Source: Arcuatula senhousia (lineage: Eukaryota > Mollusca > Bivalvia > Mytilida > Mytilidae). Taken from it: DNA of 64,000 nt. The position numbers were made by a program, and so were the translations under genes. The stretch covers positions 43,473,717-43,537,716 of the forward strand of contig OZ020305.1 of NCBI GenBank assembly GCA_963971305.1, written 5' to 3'. Every line of letters starts with the position of its first letter. Positions within the stretch are counted from its first letter, which is position 1. The notes under the pieces are model-generated. The model was not told the DNA's origin. It did not search any database and was given only the letters and a program-made list of their open reading frames with translations. Below are positions 10,615-21,338 of this stretch, piece by piece.

Positions 10615-11213
10615 CTGTAAAAGGTGACCTGTTAATTTACAATAGAATACGGCATATCAATTCAAGTTATGCAAATATTTAAATTAGAACTATTTTTAAT
10701 CAGCTTAAGTTCAGCATTTAATTCAATTAAAATTAAACTAAAACTTGATACTAATTACTGATAAATTCAAATTCATATTTATGCCTCAGCAACAAATAGG
10801 CTTTGATCAAAAATTGGTAATTGTCAATTTCTAATTAGCTTGGAGTTTATATCAATTCTATAATTTAATTAATTTATTTATTTTACTTAAAATCTGTCGA
10901 CTGCCGGGCACGAAGTACTTATTTACTCGGTGCACCAAGTAACTCGGTGCTACACCAAGGGAATTCCTTGGTACTCCAAATTATTTCCATCATATTTTTT
11001 CATTTATTCAAATAGAGTTATGCCTCTTTGAGTGTTTAATTTTCATTTATTTCTTATTTTTCAACCAAGTAGCAAGATTTTTTAAGAATTGCAGAACACC
11101 AAGCACCATGTAGAATTTTATGCTAAACTTATTGGTATTATTGTCAAATTGTGATTTGTTGACTACTATTATAAATATCATTTGAGAAAATGGATGACTC
11201 AATTGATTCTGAA
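10615..11213. other. AT-rich sequence upstream of the zinc-finger exon
   Basis: Probably intron if the downstream exon is real. There is a short run of direct repeats (CACCAAGTAACTCGGTGC-like, 10925-10960). No other coding exon was recognised. Confidence 0.4.
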
Positions 11214-11590
11214 CAAGATTGCTACACGTAGCCAATGTCCCCAGCCGCCGTCTTAAAGTTTAAAATCAGCCGCCGTATTAAAGTTTAAAATTTACTAAAA
11301 TTTGAAGAATTGTGATAGGATCAACTACATATCATGACAAACAATCCTACAAAATTTCATCAAAATCCATTGAGCGGCCTCAGAGGAGTTGCGCTCACAA
11401 ATTGTTCCGAAGACCTAAAATGAACAAAGTTGATAAGTCCCATAACTCCTATAAAATGTGTCGAATTTAAATGGCGGTGCGATATGATCAACTACATATC
11501 ATGACAGACAATTCTACAAAATTTCATAAAAATCTGTTGAGCGGTCTCAGAGGAGTTGCGCTCAAAAAAGTGTGACGGACGGACGAAGAC
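11214..11590 (-). mobile_element. Degenerate kappa-related Helentron-like element
   Basis: The minus-strand 3' end GGCTACGTGTAGCAATCTTG before TTC lies at 11214-11233, preceded by a GGGGACA remnant. The body has two diverged units with GAGGAGTTGCGCTCA, and GACGGACGGACG occurs near 11577. No 5' hairpin is recognisable, so the 5' end is lost or very diverged. Confidence 0.5.
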
Positions 11591-12138
11591 CAGAGAAAAT
11601 GTATTGTGTGATCACACACGTTATCTTGCATAATCATGCCTAAATTCACATCTTTGCTCACGTTCGAAATTGATCTCGCCATTAAAAATGAGATATCATG
11701 TGAGATCACTCCCGTGTACCAAGTGAGGACCATTGCGATCCACCAATTCTCCGGTATGACTGATTCGTTTTTGTCATTTTCTCTGGACTATGAGATTGAT
11801 CATTCAAGTTCGGTAGTTTTGTTATTACCTTTATTCACATCCGAAAATTTGAGATCTCATATGAGATAACACCTGTGATTTCAAATTTCACACCCGTGAT
11901 ATAAAATTTCACAGCTGTGTTGAAACAAACTCACCTGTGATTTTTATCGCCAGAGATTACAACTTTTGTGTGATCACGACGAGGTCACAAAATTTGTGTG
12001 ATCACGTCCGAAATTGGGAGATCTTGCATGATAACACATGTTATCACACTGATTTCACATGAGTGATCACACTTGCAAGTGTGAGATCTCAGTTTTAGCC
12101 GTAGTCCCATTTCGTAGTCACCATTTCATTTGAAATGC
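11591..12138. repeat. Cluster of GATC-centred palindromes, plus first copy of a duplication
   Basis: The segment is crowded with short palindromes: TGTGTGATCACACA, GAGATCTCATATGAGAT, GTGATCAC and similar. It contains family P sequence (11716-11830) followed by GAGATCTCATATGAGAT and TTTCACAGCTGTGTTGAAAC. This whole 11728-11937 segment recurs almost unchanged at 12153-12363. No protein-coding similarity. Confidence 0.6.
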
Positions 12139-12366
12139 CTGTACCAAGTCAGGACCATTGCGATCCACCAATTCTCCGGTATGACTGATTCGTTTTTGTC
12201 ATTTTCTCTGGACTATGAGATTGATCATTCAAGTTCGGTAGTTTTGTTATTACCTTTATTCACATCCGAAATTTTGAGATCTCATATGAGATAACACCTG
12301 TGATTTCAAATTTCACACCCGTGATATAAAATTTCACAGCTGTGTTGAAACAAACTATCACCTGTG
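12139..12366. repeat. Second copy of a near-identical direct duplication
   Basis: It matches 11728-11937 at an offset of about 425 bp with only a few differences, including a two-base insertion before CACCTGTGA. High similarity implies a recent duplication. It contains family P sequence on the minus strand. Confidence 0.75.
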
Positions 12367-12680
12367 ACGGGAAATTTAGCCTCCTGCATGGGGATCCTAC
12401 GGGTCCTACTCTTACCGAGACCTGCAGCAGGGTTCGACATTTTCCCAACACGGTGCACCACTATGGTTTGCGGTCAGGTTTTCCGCTTTATTGTCTGACG
12501 ACTCCGCATCTCTCGATGTCAGAGCTGCACCATTCAACCACCTGGGGCACACATCCCAGTCGCTTTGTGGGCAAAGCGGCCTGACCCGATGTCAGGTTTC
12601 TGAGCGCTCTTTAGTGGACTTTTAACGACAAGCTTAGCGCTGCTGCTGGCCTATTCGCCACCCGGAACCCGCACGAGTGG
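12367..12680 (-). mobile_element. Qa retroposon, 3'-incomplete
   Basis: Read on the minus strand it runs from CGTGCGGGTTCCGGGTGGCG-like sequence (near 12678) to the middle of Qa (GGAGGCTAAATTTCCCGTCA, 12367), where it meets the duplicated palindrome segment. The Qa tail is absent here. Confidence 0.65.
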
Positions 12681-13660
12681 GCACAAACTAAAAGTTTAGA
12701 CAATTTTGAAAATTAAACTAATAATTTATAGATTGATGTGTTCTTCAACACAAAGGGGTTGATGCCGGAGCAAGAACCTCGGGGAATTAAAACTGCACCA
12801 GCAGCGCTTACCTTCACCCTCACGAAAGCGAGGTTAAAAAAGAGAGCTAGTATGCGACCTTCTTTGTTAAGAAGAGATTGTAAGAAGTCTGCCTCATATA
12901 AATGAAAAAAAAAAAAAAAAAATCAGCAAGCAGATGTGCACAATTAATGCCCATTGGAATCCTTATAGTTTGAGCATGTAGATTATTTGATCATCTGTGA
13001 ATTCATTCTTTTTCTTAGATGAATTTACGATAAAAAAAAATCTAAGTATAATCGACTACAAGATATTTATACCTGCGTTTTCCATTTTTTTAAAGTTGCG
13101 TTTATTCAGTCGTGCCAATGGTGATTTGAGTTGTTCATGTGGAATAGAAGTGTAAAGTATGGAGAAATTGAAAGTTTTGATTGATGATGTTTCAAGATGA
13201 AACTGATTAAGACATAAGAATCTCCATCAGTTCTTTCGAATTCTTTCGGACCTACACCATTTCTTGTATAACAACCATCGTACTATTTCTGGAGGCCGGA
13301 TTTTATTGTCGTCAGTATTGAAGTCAACAGAACTGAAAGAGGTATGGTGGTACATTTGGATGACGCCGCAAGCGGGGTTAGTATGGATTTTTCTGTTATA
13401 TAGTAATCCAATACAGGGATGGAATGTCATGATTATTAGCACTAACAGAAATGCCGAAGGAAATTACCGATTTGCGATTGTAAACTATTTCCGCCTTAGA
13501 CAGTGCTGTTACTGTGTATGTGGTGATATTGCAGTACAACCAACCCTTAATTCAGATATCAAAACAGTCAATGCAATGTTTCTTGCATATTAAAATCGTG
13601 TTATTTGGTGATTTGTCTGCGGGTACAACAACAAATTTTTCATGAAATCCTAGCTTTTTT
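12681..13660. other. Unassigned stretch
   Basis: Contains an (A)17 run near 12904-12922 and an open frame of 109 residues (13264-13593, plus) without recognisable domains. It could hold the diverged N-terminal part of the hAT element that follows, but I cannot support this. Confidence 0.35.
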
Positions 13661-14125
13661 GCTGATAAAGTATGTTCCATTGTAACGGACAATGCTGCGA
13701 ACATGGTTAAGGCATTCAAATTTTATCTGCAAAGATTTGATGACAAGAGAGAAAATGTAATTGATGTTGATGAAAAGCTGGAGAAAGAAGATGATGAGAG
13801 ATGATCGAGCATTTGAACATTTTCCAGAACATTCCAGATACTATGCCCATTCTTTACAATTAGTAGTGATGAATGGACTAAAAACTGCACTTAGCATACT
13901 CATCCTCGGAAACCCAGGAGTTCTTCTCTCGCTTACTCATTCATTTACGTATCGAAAACACATGGGTTCTGCCCTCGCTTACTTATTCATTACGTAAATG
14001 AGTAAGCAAGAGAAGAGCCCCTGGGTTTCCGAGGATGCTGACAACTGTCGTAGCTAAGCATCAAAATTGTTAGCTTTGTGAGGAAATCAGAATTAGCAAG
14101 TGGGATGTTAGAAAACAAAAGAAAA
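13661..14125 (+). pseudogene. hAT-family transposase remnant
   Basis: The first piece reads ADKVCSIVTDNAANMVKAF, the conserved hAT/ZBED segment around a catalytic Asp. A frameshift near 13800 leads to RYYAHSLQLVVMNGLKTAL, matching the hAT Cys/His-Leu-Gln block. A MITE interrupts the frame at 13901-14037. After another shift the sequence reads KIVSFVRKSELASGMLEN, the following conserved hAT block. The catalytic domain is fragmented and the C-terminal dimerisation region is not seen, so the element is dead. Family members are cut-and-paste DNA transposases making 8 bp target duplications. Confidence 0.7.
13901..14037. mobile_element. Palindromic MITE copy 2, in the hAT remnant
   Basis: Begins CATCCTCGGAAACCCAGGAG and ends CCCTGGGTTTCCGAGGATG, the same ends as the copy at 5263-5531. 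It contains additional partial arms internally. No flanking duplication is visible (TAGCATACT left, CTGACAACT right), so one junction may have been deleted. Confidence 0.75.
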
Positions 14126-14739
14126 CAAATAACAAGCAGCAAATGTTACAAGGTGGAATTCGCAATTAATCATGGTTAAATCCACCCTGAAAATATATAT
14201 ATAAAGAATGCATAAAGTTGACAGGCCGCCCAGTGAAACTTACAAATTATGAAATGAGCTTTCTGCAGGCATTTAGATTCCAATGTAAGCAGAGTGGCTC
14301 ACTATGTACCAATAATATTCAAAATGATTTTTACATGTGCTACCTTTGAATGACCAAATAGTAGTGACTTTCTGATTAAATCAAGTTTGTAACTAGCATT
14401 ATGAGGCGACATTAAAATAAATTCGTAGTAAAATTTCGTACCTGCTTAATTAGGTATTTAAAAGTTTATCATTGGTTGAACTTTCGATTGTTACAAAAGT
14501 AGAATGGGGAAGGTATTATTGCAACGACCCTAAGTGTAATTCTAGTTCCCTTTGAGTATGTTGTTGGAGAAAATTAACCTAAGTGCAAATCTTACGATTC
14601 CTGTGACTCGAGATCTGAAGCAAAAAGTAAATAAATTATTATCTACACGTAACAAGGAATCTGTTAGCTATGGCTCACTTAATATACCCCTGCTACCGCC
14701 AATTCTAACTATGTTGTTATTCAGTGGTTTTTGTGTTTC

Positions 14740-14900
14740 CGTGTTTTATATGTTGTCTGTTTTTTTTCTCTCGCCCCGTCCTTGATAGTGTTTGCTGGTT
14801 TTGTGTCTGCCCTTTTGGACATTGAAATTCGGATGTCCCATCGGTACTCTGTTTCTTGCTTACGAACATTATTATTTCTTTAGAAGCGCATTCGAAAATG
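14740..14900 (-). repeat. Dispersed repeat family P, distal part
   Basis: The plus-strand text TATGTTGTCTGTTTTTTTTC...TGTGTCTGCCCTTTTGGAC is the reverse complement of the family P segment at 55030-55140. The 77-residue open frame here is incidental. Confidence 0.55.
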
Positions 14901-15049
14901 AATGACAGATGATGCTTTCCGCCTTCGCCATAAAAATGTCCAAGAGTAACTTTTTTTTTATTTCACCCCCAGTACACCATCAAATGGCAGATATAGATAT
15001 CAATCTGGGATTCTTGATGTTAATGTGTACTTAACTGAGCCGTGTGAGG

Positions 15050-15365
15050 ATAAAACTTTTGACACCGCACTATTGATCACTAACCGATCACCTCTCCGGT
15101 GGTGTTAGAGTGTTGCTTGTAATTTACAAGTCCGTCAGAGTCTAAAATGGCCGGATTTGTTTAAACAGGAAGTAGGTGCGCGACAGACCTGAAATCAAGC
15201 CCCACGGTATGGGACTCCACCCTGATGCTTTATACAAAATACCAAATGGTGTGATAAGAAAACTTTACGAAAATTTCTACCCCGCCCGACATTCACCATT
15301 TTATAACCCCGATTTTTCAATCCGTGAAATCCGGACAAAAACGGGACTTCCCAACCTGTTCACAC
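15050..15365 (+). mobile_element. Diverged tRNA-SINE-like segment
   Basis: CACTATTGATCACTAACCGATCAC, GGTGGTGTTAGAGTG, TTGTAATTTACAA and a later ACAAAAACGGGACTTCCC match in order the head and core of the SINE at 51992-52255. The copy is diverged and interrupted. Confidence 0.35.
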
Positions 15366-15379
15366 ACAAATACACACCA

Positions 15380-15565
15380 AACAAGGTGCACTATGGTGTG
15401 CGGTCAGGTTTTCCGAAATATAGTCTTACGACAGGGCTGCCCTATTTTACCATCTTGAACGAATCCCAGTCGCTCGCCCGATCTCAGGTTTTTAAGTTAT
15501 GTGAACTTTTATCAACAAGCTGTGGGTCTATTCACCAGATGGAACCCGCTTGGGAGCTTAATAGA
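15380..15565 (-). mobile_element. Qa retroposon, diverged minus-strand piece
   Basis: The minus strand contains CCCACAGCTTGTTGATAAA, GAGCGACTGGGATTC and GACCGCACACCATAGTGCAC, diverged equivalents of Qa 5' motifs. Confidence 0.5.
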
Positions 15566-15579
15566 GTAAGAGCTATGAA

Positions 15580-16330
15580 TATTACCTACTGCAAATCTCG
15601 ATAAGAGTAGAACCCGTAGGATACCCATGCAGGGTTTGATTTCGTTTTAATATTAATTATTCGATCTTACCCATCACTTCTTTTTTTCAGTGACATTCGT
15701 CCCGTGCAGAGCCTAGCTTGTCGTGAGAGGTGACTAAGGGTCTTTTGATTCTGACGTCGGGTCAGTGCTCAGCCCACAGAGCGACCAAGTGTGTACCCTA
15801 GGTGGCTGAAAAGGTTTCCCCCTTGACCGAGGTGGTTGTCAGGTCTATAATACGGGAACCCTGACCGCTGACCATAGTGAACCAGCGTGTATTGAGAGTG
15901 CCATGCCTCATGCACCTAAAAGACCACTGTGTGGACCGCCAAGTGGTGCACCACATAAGCTTAATTTTCTGCCCCTACCTATACTCTCCCTTTTCCTGTA
16001 TTTGTTCAAAATTTACCAGACCTTTGTACAGTACCCCACCCTCATGTTTCATTTATCATCATCCTTTCATGTTAATTTTATTATCCTTTTCATGTTAATC
16101 GCCTTTATATAACCTATATAGCATTGCACGGACGTATAACACCAACCCACTCTCACTCACGTAGTGACAGTCCAAACTCATTCCCGGTTGACCTTGTGTC
16201 CCTATTTGTTAACTTCATCATCATTTCGTGAGAATTTAATCACCCCTTTGATGTTTATCTCCCCGATATAGCCGCATGAGCCGATTCGTCTGCTTCGGAG
16301 CAAAGCAATAACTGTCTCCCTAACTTGAAA
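15580..16330 (+). mobile_element. Qa copy interrupted by a Qb copy
   Basis: Qa middle sequence (AAGAGTAGAACCCGTAGGAT) runs to about 15700, and Qa 3' sequence (GTTGACCTTGTGTCCC...AAAGCAATAACTGTC) resumes at about 16163. Between them lies a near-complete Qb (15705-16160) with tail ACACCAACCCACTCTCACTC. AGTGACA occurs at both edges and is the probable target duplication. Confidence 0.65.
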
Positions 16331-16965
16331 AGGTTTGTAATTTTGAACCACTGAGTCGAAAACTGCTGCTGGTGGATAAGTGGCCTGCCTATGTTCGAAG
16401 ATATTAAAAAAAACCGCAAAATTCGCCTTTAACTTGTCTTCGAAAATTTCTTATTATTAACTCGGATTAAAAAACTCTTTTTTATCCGTATTTCACATAG
16501 TCCATCGGTCGATAATTTGATTTCTTTTATCGAAAGCTTTATTAACCAGTTGGTTTCATGGAAGAAAAATGATTGTTTTTAAATTTAAGCTATTAACAGG
16601 AGTTTTTTTTCGAAATATGGCCATTCAATCATTAAAAAATTTACAACATTTTTACTATCCCGCTTTTTGTTTTTTAGGAACAAACAAGTCGCCAAAATAG
16701 GGTCGTAACGTCGTTGCAATAATACCTTCCTCATTCAATTTTTGTAACAGTCGAAAGTTTAACCAATGACAAACTTTAAATACCTAGGCACACGAGAAAT
16801 TTTACGACGACTATTATTTATGTCAAATCATAACACATCTGTTGCTAGTTACGATCTAAAATTGTCCAATCACAAACTTGATTTAATGAGAAATTCAGTA
16901 AAATTAGATGATACCGTAGTTCATTCAAAGATTTTTAATATGATTGGTTCGTAGTGACCGACTCT

Positions 16966-17709
16966 AGGAATGATTAAAACGACGCTAAAACAATAAACAT
17001 TAAAATTTGTTAGTAGGCTTTTCAATTATATGAAACTTTTACTTCTTACTATGTTTTAGAGATCGTTATACCCTAAATTAATTTATTTTTAAAGCTGCAT
17101 ACCGACAACTTTGTGTGGAACACATTTCAAATTGATGTTTTACACATAAAATAAATAAGGAGGAATGCTTTAAAATATATATATTTTATATGGACTAGGG
17201 GTTATATTTTGTTCTATAAAATCGACTCGGATAACAATGTGTAATTGTACATTTTTTCGGAACATCCAATTTTCAACACCTTAACCATTTATCTTCGTGA
17301 GTTCGCATAAACGCTCCCAATCATAAATGCCAAAGCTGTAATTGCTAATTAAATTGGTCAAACACTTTTTAATTAAATCATATTCAACAACCTTGAAGCA
17401 TTAGCTGCATAGAAAAAAATCTTTTGTGATAACCTAAAAGCTATGAAATAGTAATGTTTTATATCCTGATTTAGAACCATCTCAGATTAAGTACTTCATA
17501 GACATGCTGTACGCATAGTAGAATTAACACATCAATGGACTGATCTTAATATTTGATGCCGTTTTGATGTCACACGATGGGAGACATTATTAAAGTTTGA
17601 ATAAGGCGGTAATCGATCATGTGTTTTATGACATCATGTTCAAAACATCGTTGGTTTAGTATTCAGACAAGCGTCTCCATTTCCAATGATATCGCAATTG
17701 ATTCTTATT
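16966..17709. other. AT-rich sequence, no gene seen
   Basis: Nothing recognisable between the inverted-repeat structure and the first zeta 5' hairpin. Confidence 0.5.
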
Positions 17710-17770
17710 ATGTCTCCCCTTCCCAGAAGGGGGAGACATATTGTTTTTGTGTCAGTTCTTCTTCTTCTTA
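17710..17770 (+). mobile_element. zeta 5' terminus
   Basis: Hairpin ATGTCTCCCCTTCC / GAAGGGGGAGACAT, whose right arm has one extra G, followed by ATTGTTTTTGTGTCAGTTC and CTTCTTCTT. The left arm, not the right, matches the zeta 3' subterminal sequence exactly. Confidence 0.65.
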
Positions 17771-17772
17771 TT

Positions 17773-17826
17773 ATGTCCCCGAACACGAAGTGTCGGGGAC
17801 ATATTGTTTTTGCTCGGTTTCTTATT
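17773..17826 (+). mobile_element. alpha 5' terminus without its own adjacent body
   Basis: ATGTCCCCGA...TCGGGGACAT hairpin with ATTGTTTTTGCTCGG-TTTC. It is immediately followed by the epsilon element. It is the probable partner of one of the unpaired alpha 3' ends far to the right (candidate: the truncated end at about 39403). Confidence 0.6.
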
Positions 17827-18366
17827 AAGTCCCCCAAACAACGTTTGGGGACTTATTGTTTTTGCACCGTTTCTTATTATTTTTATTCTTCTTCTTCTTA
17901 TTCTTCCACTTAGTCGTGAACTTGTCCGGAGATCCCAGAGGAAACGACTCTACATATCAATATGAAACTTGGCAGGATAATAGATTGTAAAGAAAGGAAG
18001 CTTCGTTGACAATCAGACTTTTCAAAATGGCCGCCGTTTCCATGGAAACAGGAAAATGGACTAAATATTGGACATTGCAATATCTCGGTAACCTAGGTGC
18101 GCAGGGTTCTGAAATTTTGTAGGTTGATAGAGCAAAACATTCTCTTTAATAATATGAAAAAAAAATTTGAAGCGATATTTACGGTTTTCGAGATATAAAT
18201 AAAAATGTGATTTCTCAAGGGAGATAATCGGGTCGAAATTTTCAAAGTGCTCCGATTTACATGAAAATTGATATTTAGGTTTTTTTTGACATGCTGAAGA
18301 GAATAGTGGCAAATACGGGTCGTTTGGGGGACTTTGTGACTTGCTTGCAATCACAGTTAATACTTG
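17827..18366 (+). mobile_element. Complete Helentron-like element, family epsilon
   Basis: 5' arm AAGTCCCCCAAAC (hairpin right arm GTTTGGGGACTT lacks one base). 3' subterminal GTTTGGGGGACTT (about 18332-18344) is exactly complementary to the left arm. It is followed by hairpin TGTGACTTGC/GCAATCACA and CTTG before TTATT. The body is single copy and carries the ATATCTCGGTAACCTAGGTG module. 540 bp, non-coding. Confidence 0.8.
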
Positions 18367-18374
18367 TTATTATT

Positions 18375-19727
18375 ATGTCCCCGAACACGAAGTGTCGGGG
18401 ACATATTGTTTTTGCTCGGTTTCTTATTATTATTATTTTTTTTTTTTTATTATTATTATTCTTAGTATTCTTTAGTGTGAACTTGTCCGCTCGATTTAAA
18501 GAACATCTTTAAAGGTAGGAAGCTGAAACTTCATATGTCAAGAGTATGGAGTGTGAAATTGTGTAATCAGATTTTTTCGTCAAAATCAAACGACCCCTTA
18601 TAGGGTAAAAAGGGGCCTGAAAATGGCTCCTCAAAATCAAAGTTGAATTTTTACTGGCATTTCCAAACCGGCTAGATTAGGGAAAATTCCTTTCACTATG
18701 TAGTAGGTATATATAAGAGGTATCATACAAAAAAAAATTTTGAAAATCGGACTTACCGTTTTCAAAATTTTGCAAAAATTCGAAAAAAGGGGAGATAATT
18801 GAATACCACATTATTCGAAATTATATCAAATATTTAGTATTTCTAGGTAAAATTTTATTAATGAAGTAATGATGAAGACTTTAAGTTTCTATATGTAGGT
18901 TAAGGTGATATGCCAAGATGATTTCTTGGTCTCAAAAAATTTTTGTCGGTCAATTACAAAATGGCTGACTGTTTCCCGCCAAAATTGAAACTTGCTCCTA
19001 ATTTGATGAAAATTGGTTTGTAAGGTAATAGTGATATACCGAGTTCATTTTTGGAATCGAAATTATTTTATCGACCGCCATTTTCAAAATGGCCGCCACT
19101 TTAAGTAAAAATTCAACTTGCTCAGATTTTAACGAAAATTGATATCTAGGGGTTTTATAGCAGGGCGAATTTATGTGCGTTGTCGAAAATGTCGAAAATT
19201 CAAAATGGCCGCCACTTCCGGTAAAAATTCAACTTGCTCAGATTTTAACGAAAATTGATATTTAGGGGTTTTATAGCATGGCGAATTTGTGAGTGTTGTC
19301 GAAAATGTCGAAAAATTCAAAATGGCCGCCACTTTCGGTAAAAATTCAACTTGCTCCGATTTAAACGAAAATTGATATCGAGGGGCTTTAAAGGATGCCG
19401 AATAGAAGTGTGTTGTCGAAAATGTCGAAAAATTCAAAATGGCCGCCACTTCCGGTAAAAATTCAACTTGCTCAGATTTTAACGAAAATTGCTATCTAGG
19501 GGTTTTATAGCATGGCGAATTTATGAGGGTTGTCGAAAATGTCGAAAAATTCAAAATGGCCGCCACTTACGGTAAAATTTAACTTATTCCGATTTTAACA
19601 AAAATTGATATCTAAGCATTATAATGGATGGCAAACAGAAAAATGTTATCAACTAAGCCAGATATAAACAAAGAGGGGTACGTGAGGGGACATTTGTGAC
19701 TCGCTTTGCGATCACAATTATACCTAG
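18375..19727 (+). mobile_element. Complete Helentron-like element, family alpha
   Basis: 5' hairpin ATGTCCCCGA/TCGGGGACAT, then a TTATT-rich microsatellite and the body (TCTTTAGTGTGAACTTGTCC). A 117 bp minisatellite (19086-19640) follows, then GAGGGGTACGTGAGGGGACA, hairpin TGTGACTCGC/GCGATCACA and ATTATACCTAG before TTATT. 1353 bp. The element 19985-21338 is almost identical (1354 bp). Confidence 0.8.
19086..19640 (+). repeat. 117 bp minisatellite array in an alpha element
   Basis: AAAATGGCCGCC recurs at 19086, 19202, 19319 and 19436 (spacing 116-117). Unit: GCC-CACTTCCGGTAAAAATTC, then GATTTTAACGAAAATTGATA, then a GTCGAAAATGTCGAAAAATT spacer. The period is a multiple of three, so the minus strand stays open. 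Confidence 0.85.
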
Positions 19728-19732
19728 TTATT

Positions 19733-20036
19733 ATGTCCCCGAACACGAAGTGTCGGGGACATATTGTTTTTGCTCGGTTTCTTCTTATTATTATGTCCCC
19801 GAACACGAAGTGTCGGGGACATATTGTTTTTGCTCGGTTTCTTATTATTATTATTATTATTATTATTATGTCCCCGAACACGAAGTGTCGGGGACATATT
19901 GTTTTTGCTCGGTTTCTTATTATTATTATGTCCCCGAACACGAAGTGTCGGGGACATATTGTTTTTGCTCGGTTTCTTATTATTATGTCCCCGAACACGA
20001 AGTGTCGGGGACATATTGTTTTTGCTCGGTTTCTTA
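19733..20036 (+). mobile_element. Five consecutive alpha 5' termini
   Basis: The same 51-base alpha 5' end starts at 19733, 19793, 19868, 19928 and 19985, separated only by (TTA)n runs of different length. The last continues into the body ending at 21338. The others are best explained as 5' ends whose bodies were displaced rightward by successive insertions into the microsatellite directly behind each 5' hairpin. The Tyr- or Ile-rich open frames across it are artefacts. Confidence 0.75.
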
Positions 20037-21338
20037 TTATTATTTTTTTTTTTTATTATTATTATTCTTAGTATTCTTTAGTGTGAACTTGTCCGCTCGA
20101 TTTAAAGAACATCTTTAAAGGTAGGAAGCTGAAACTTCATATGTCAAGAGTATGGAGTGTGAAATTGTGTAATCAGATTTTTTCGTCAAAATCAAACTAC
20201 CCCTTATAGGGTAAAAAGGGGCCTGAAAATGGCTCCTCGAAATCAAAGTTGAATTTTTACTGGCATTTCCAAACCGGCTAGATTAGGGAAAATCCCTTTC
20301 ACTATGTAGTAGGTATATATAAGAGGTATCATACAAAAATTTTTTTTTGAAAATCGGACTTACCGTTTTCAAAATTTTGCAAAAATTCGAAAAAAGGGGA
20401 GATAATTTAATACCACATTATTCGAAATTATATCAAATATTTAGTATTTCTAGGTAAAATTTTAGTAATGAAGTAATGATGAAGACTTTAAGTTACTATA
20501 TGTAGGTTATAGTGATGCGCCAAGATGAGTTCTTGGTCTCAAAAAATTTTTGTCGGTCAATTACAAAATGGCTGACTGTTTCCCGCCAAAATTGAAACTT
20601 GCTCCGAATTTGATGAAAATTGGTTTGTAAGGTAATAGTGATTTGCCGAGTTCATTTTTGGAATCGAAATTTTTTTTTTATCGACCGCCATTTTCAAAAT
20701 GGCCGCCGCTTCCGGTAAAAATTCAACTTGCTCAGATTTTAACGAAAATTGATATCAAGGGGTTTTATAGCAGGGCGAATTTATGTGCGTTGTCGAAAAT
20801 GTCGAAAAATTCAAAATGGCCGCCACTTCCGGTAAAAATTCAACTTGCTCAGATTTTAACGAAAATTGATATTTAGGGGTTTAATAGCATGGCAAATTTA
20901 TGAGTGTTGTCGAAAATGTCGAAAAATTCAAGATGGCCGCCAATTCCGGTAAAAATTCAACTTGCTCCGATTTAAACCAAAATTGATATCGAGGGGTTTT
21001 AAAGGATGCTGAATAGAAGTTTGTTGTGGAAAATGTCGAAAAATTCAAAATGGCCGCCACTTCCGGTAAAAATTCAACTTGCTTAGATTTTAACGAAAAT
21101 TGCTATCTAGGGGTTTTATAGCATGGCAAATTTATGAGGGTTGTCGAAAATGTCGAAAAATTCAAAATGGCCGCCACTTACGGTAAAATTCAACTTGCTC
21201 CGATTTTAACGAAAATTGATATCTAAGCATTATAATGGATGGCGAATAGAAAAATGTTATCAACTAAGCCAGATATAAACAAAGAGGGGTACGTGAGGGG
21301 ACATTTGTGACTCGCTTTGCGATCACAATTATACCTAG
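19985..21338 (+). mobile_element. Complete Helentron-like element, family alpha
   Basis: Same order and nearly the same sequence as 18375-19727, including ACCCCTTATAGGG and CCAAACCGGCTAGATTAGG. It contains a five-unit minisatellite (about 20696-21180) and the 3' end hairpin with ATTATACCTAG at 21338 before TTATT. Confidence 0.8.

Larger units (their letters stand above)
14300..16965. repeat. 2.7 kb inverted-repeat structure
   Basis: A left arm of about 240 bp (14300-14540) is repeated in inverted, diverged form at about 16690-16965. Shared strings include AAGGTATTATTGCAACGAC, TTTATCATTGGTTGAACTTT versus TTTGTCATTGGTTAAACTTT, and TTAAATCAAGTTTGT. The interior contains Q-family and family P copies that must be later insertions. 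This may be an old long-TIR DNA transposon, but the superfamily is not identifiable. Confidence 0.5.

Noticed and set aside
19733..20036. CRISPR-like array (regular repeats, palindromic, similar spacing)
   Set aside because: The spacers are only (TTA)n, the repeats are element 5' termini found singly elsewhere, and the genome is eukaryotic.
19612..20118. Open frames rich in Tyr, Ile or Asn with a repeated VPEHEVSGTYCFCSV-type segment on both strands
   Set aside because: They read through the five stacked alpha 5' hairpins and (TTA)n runs.
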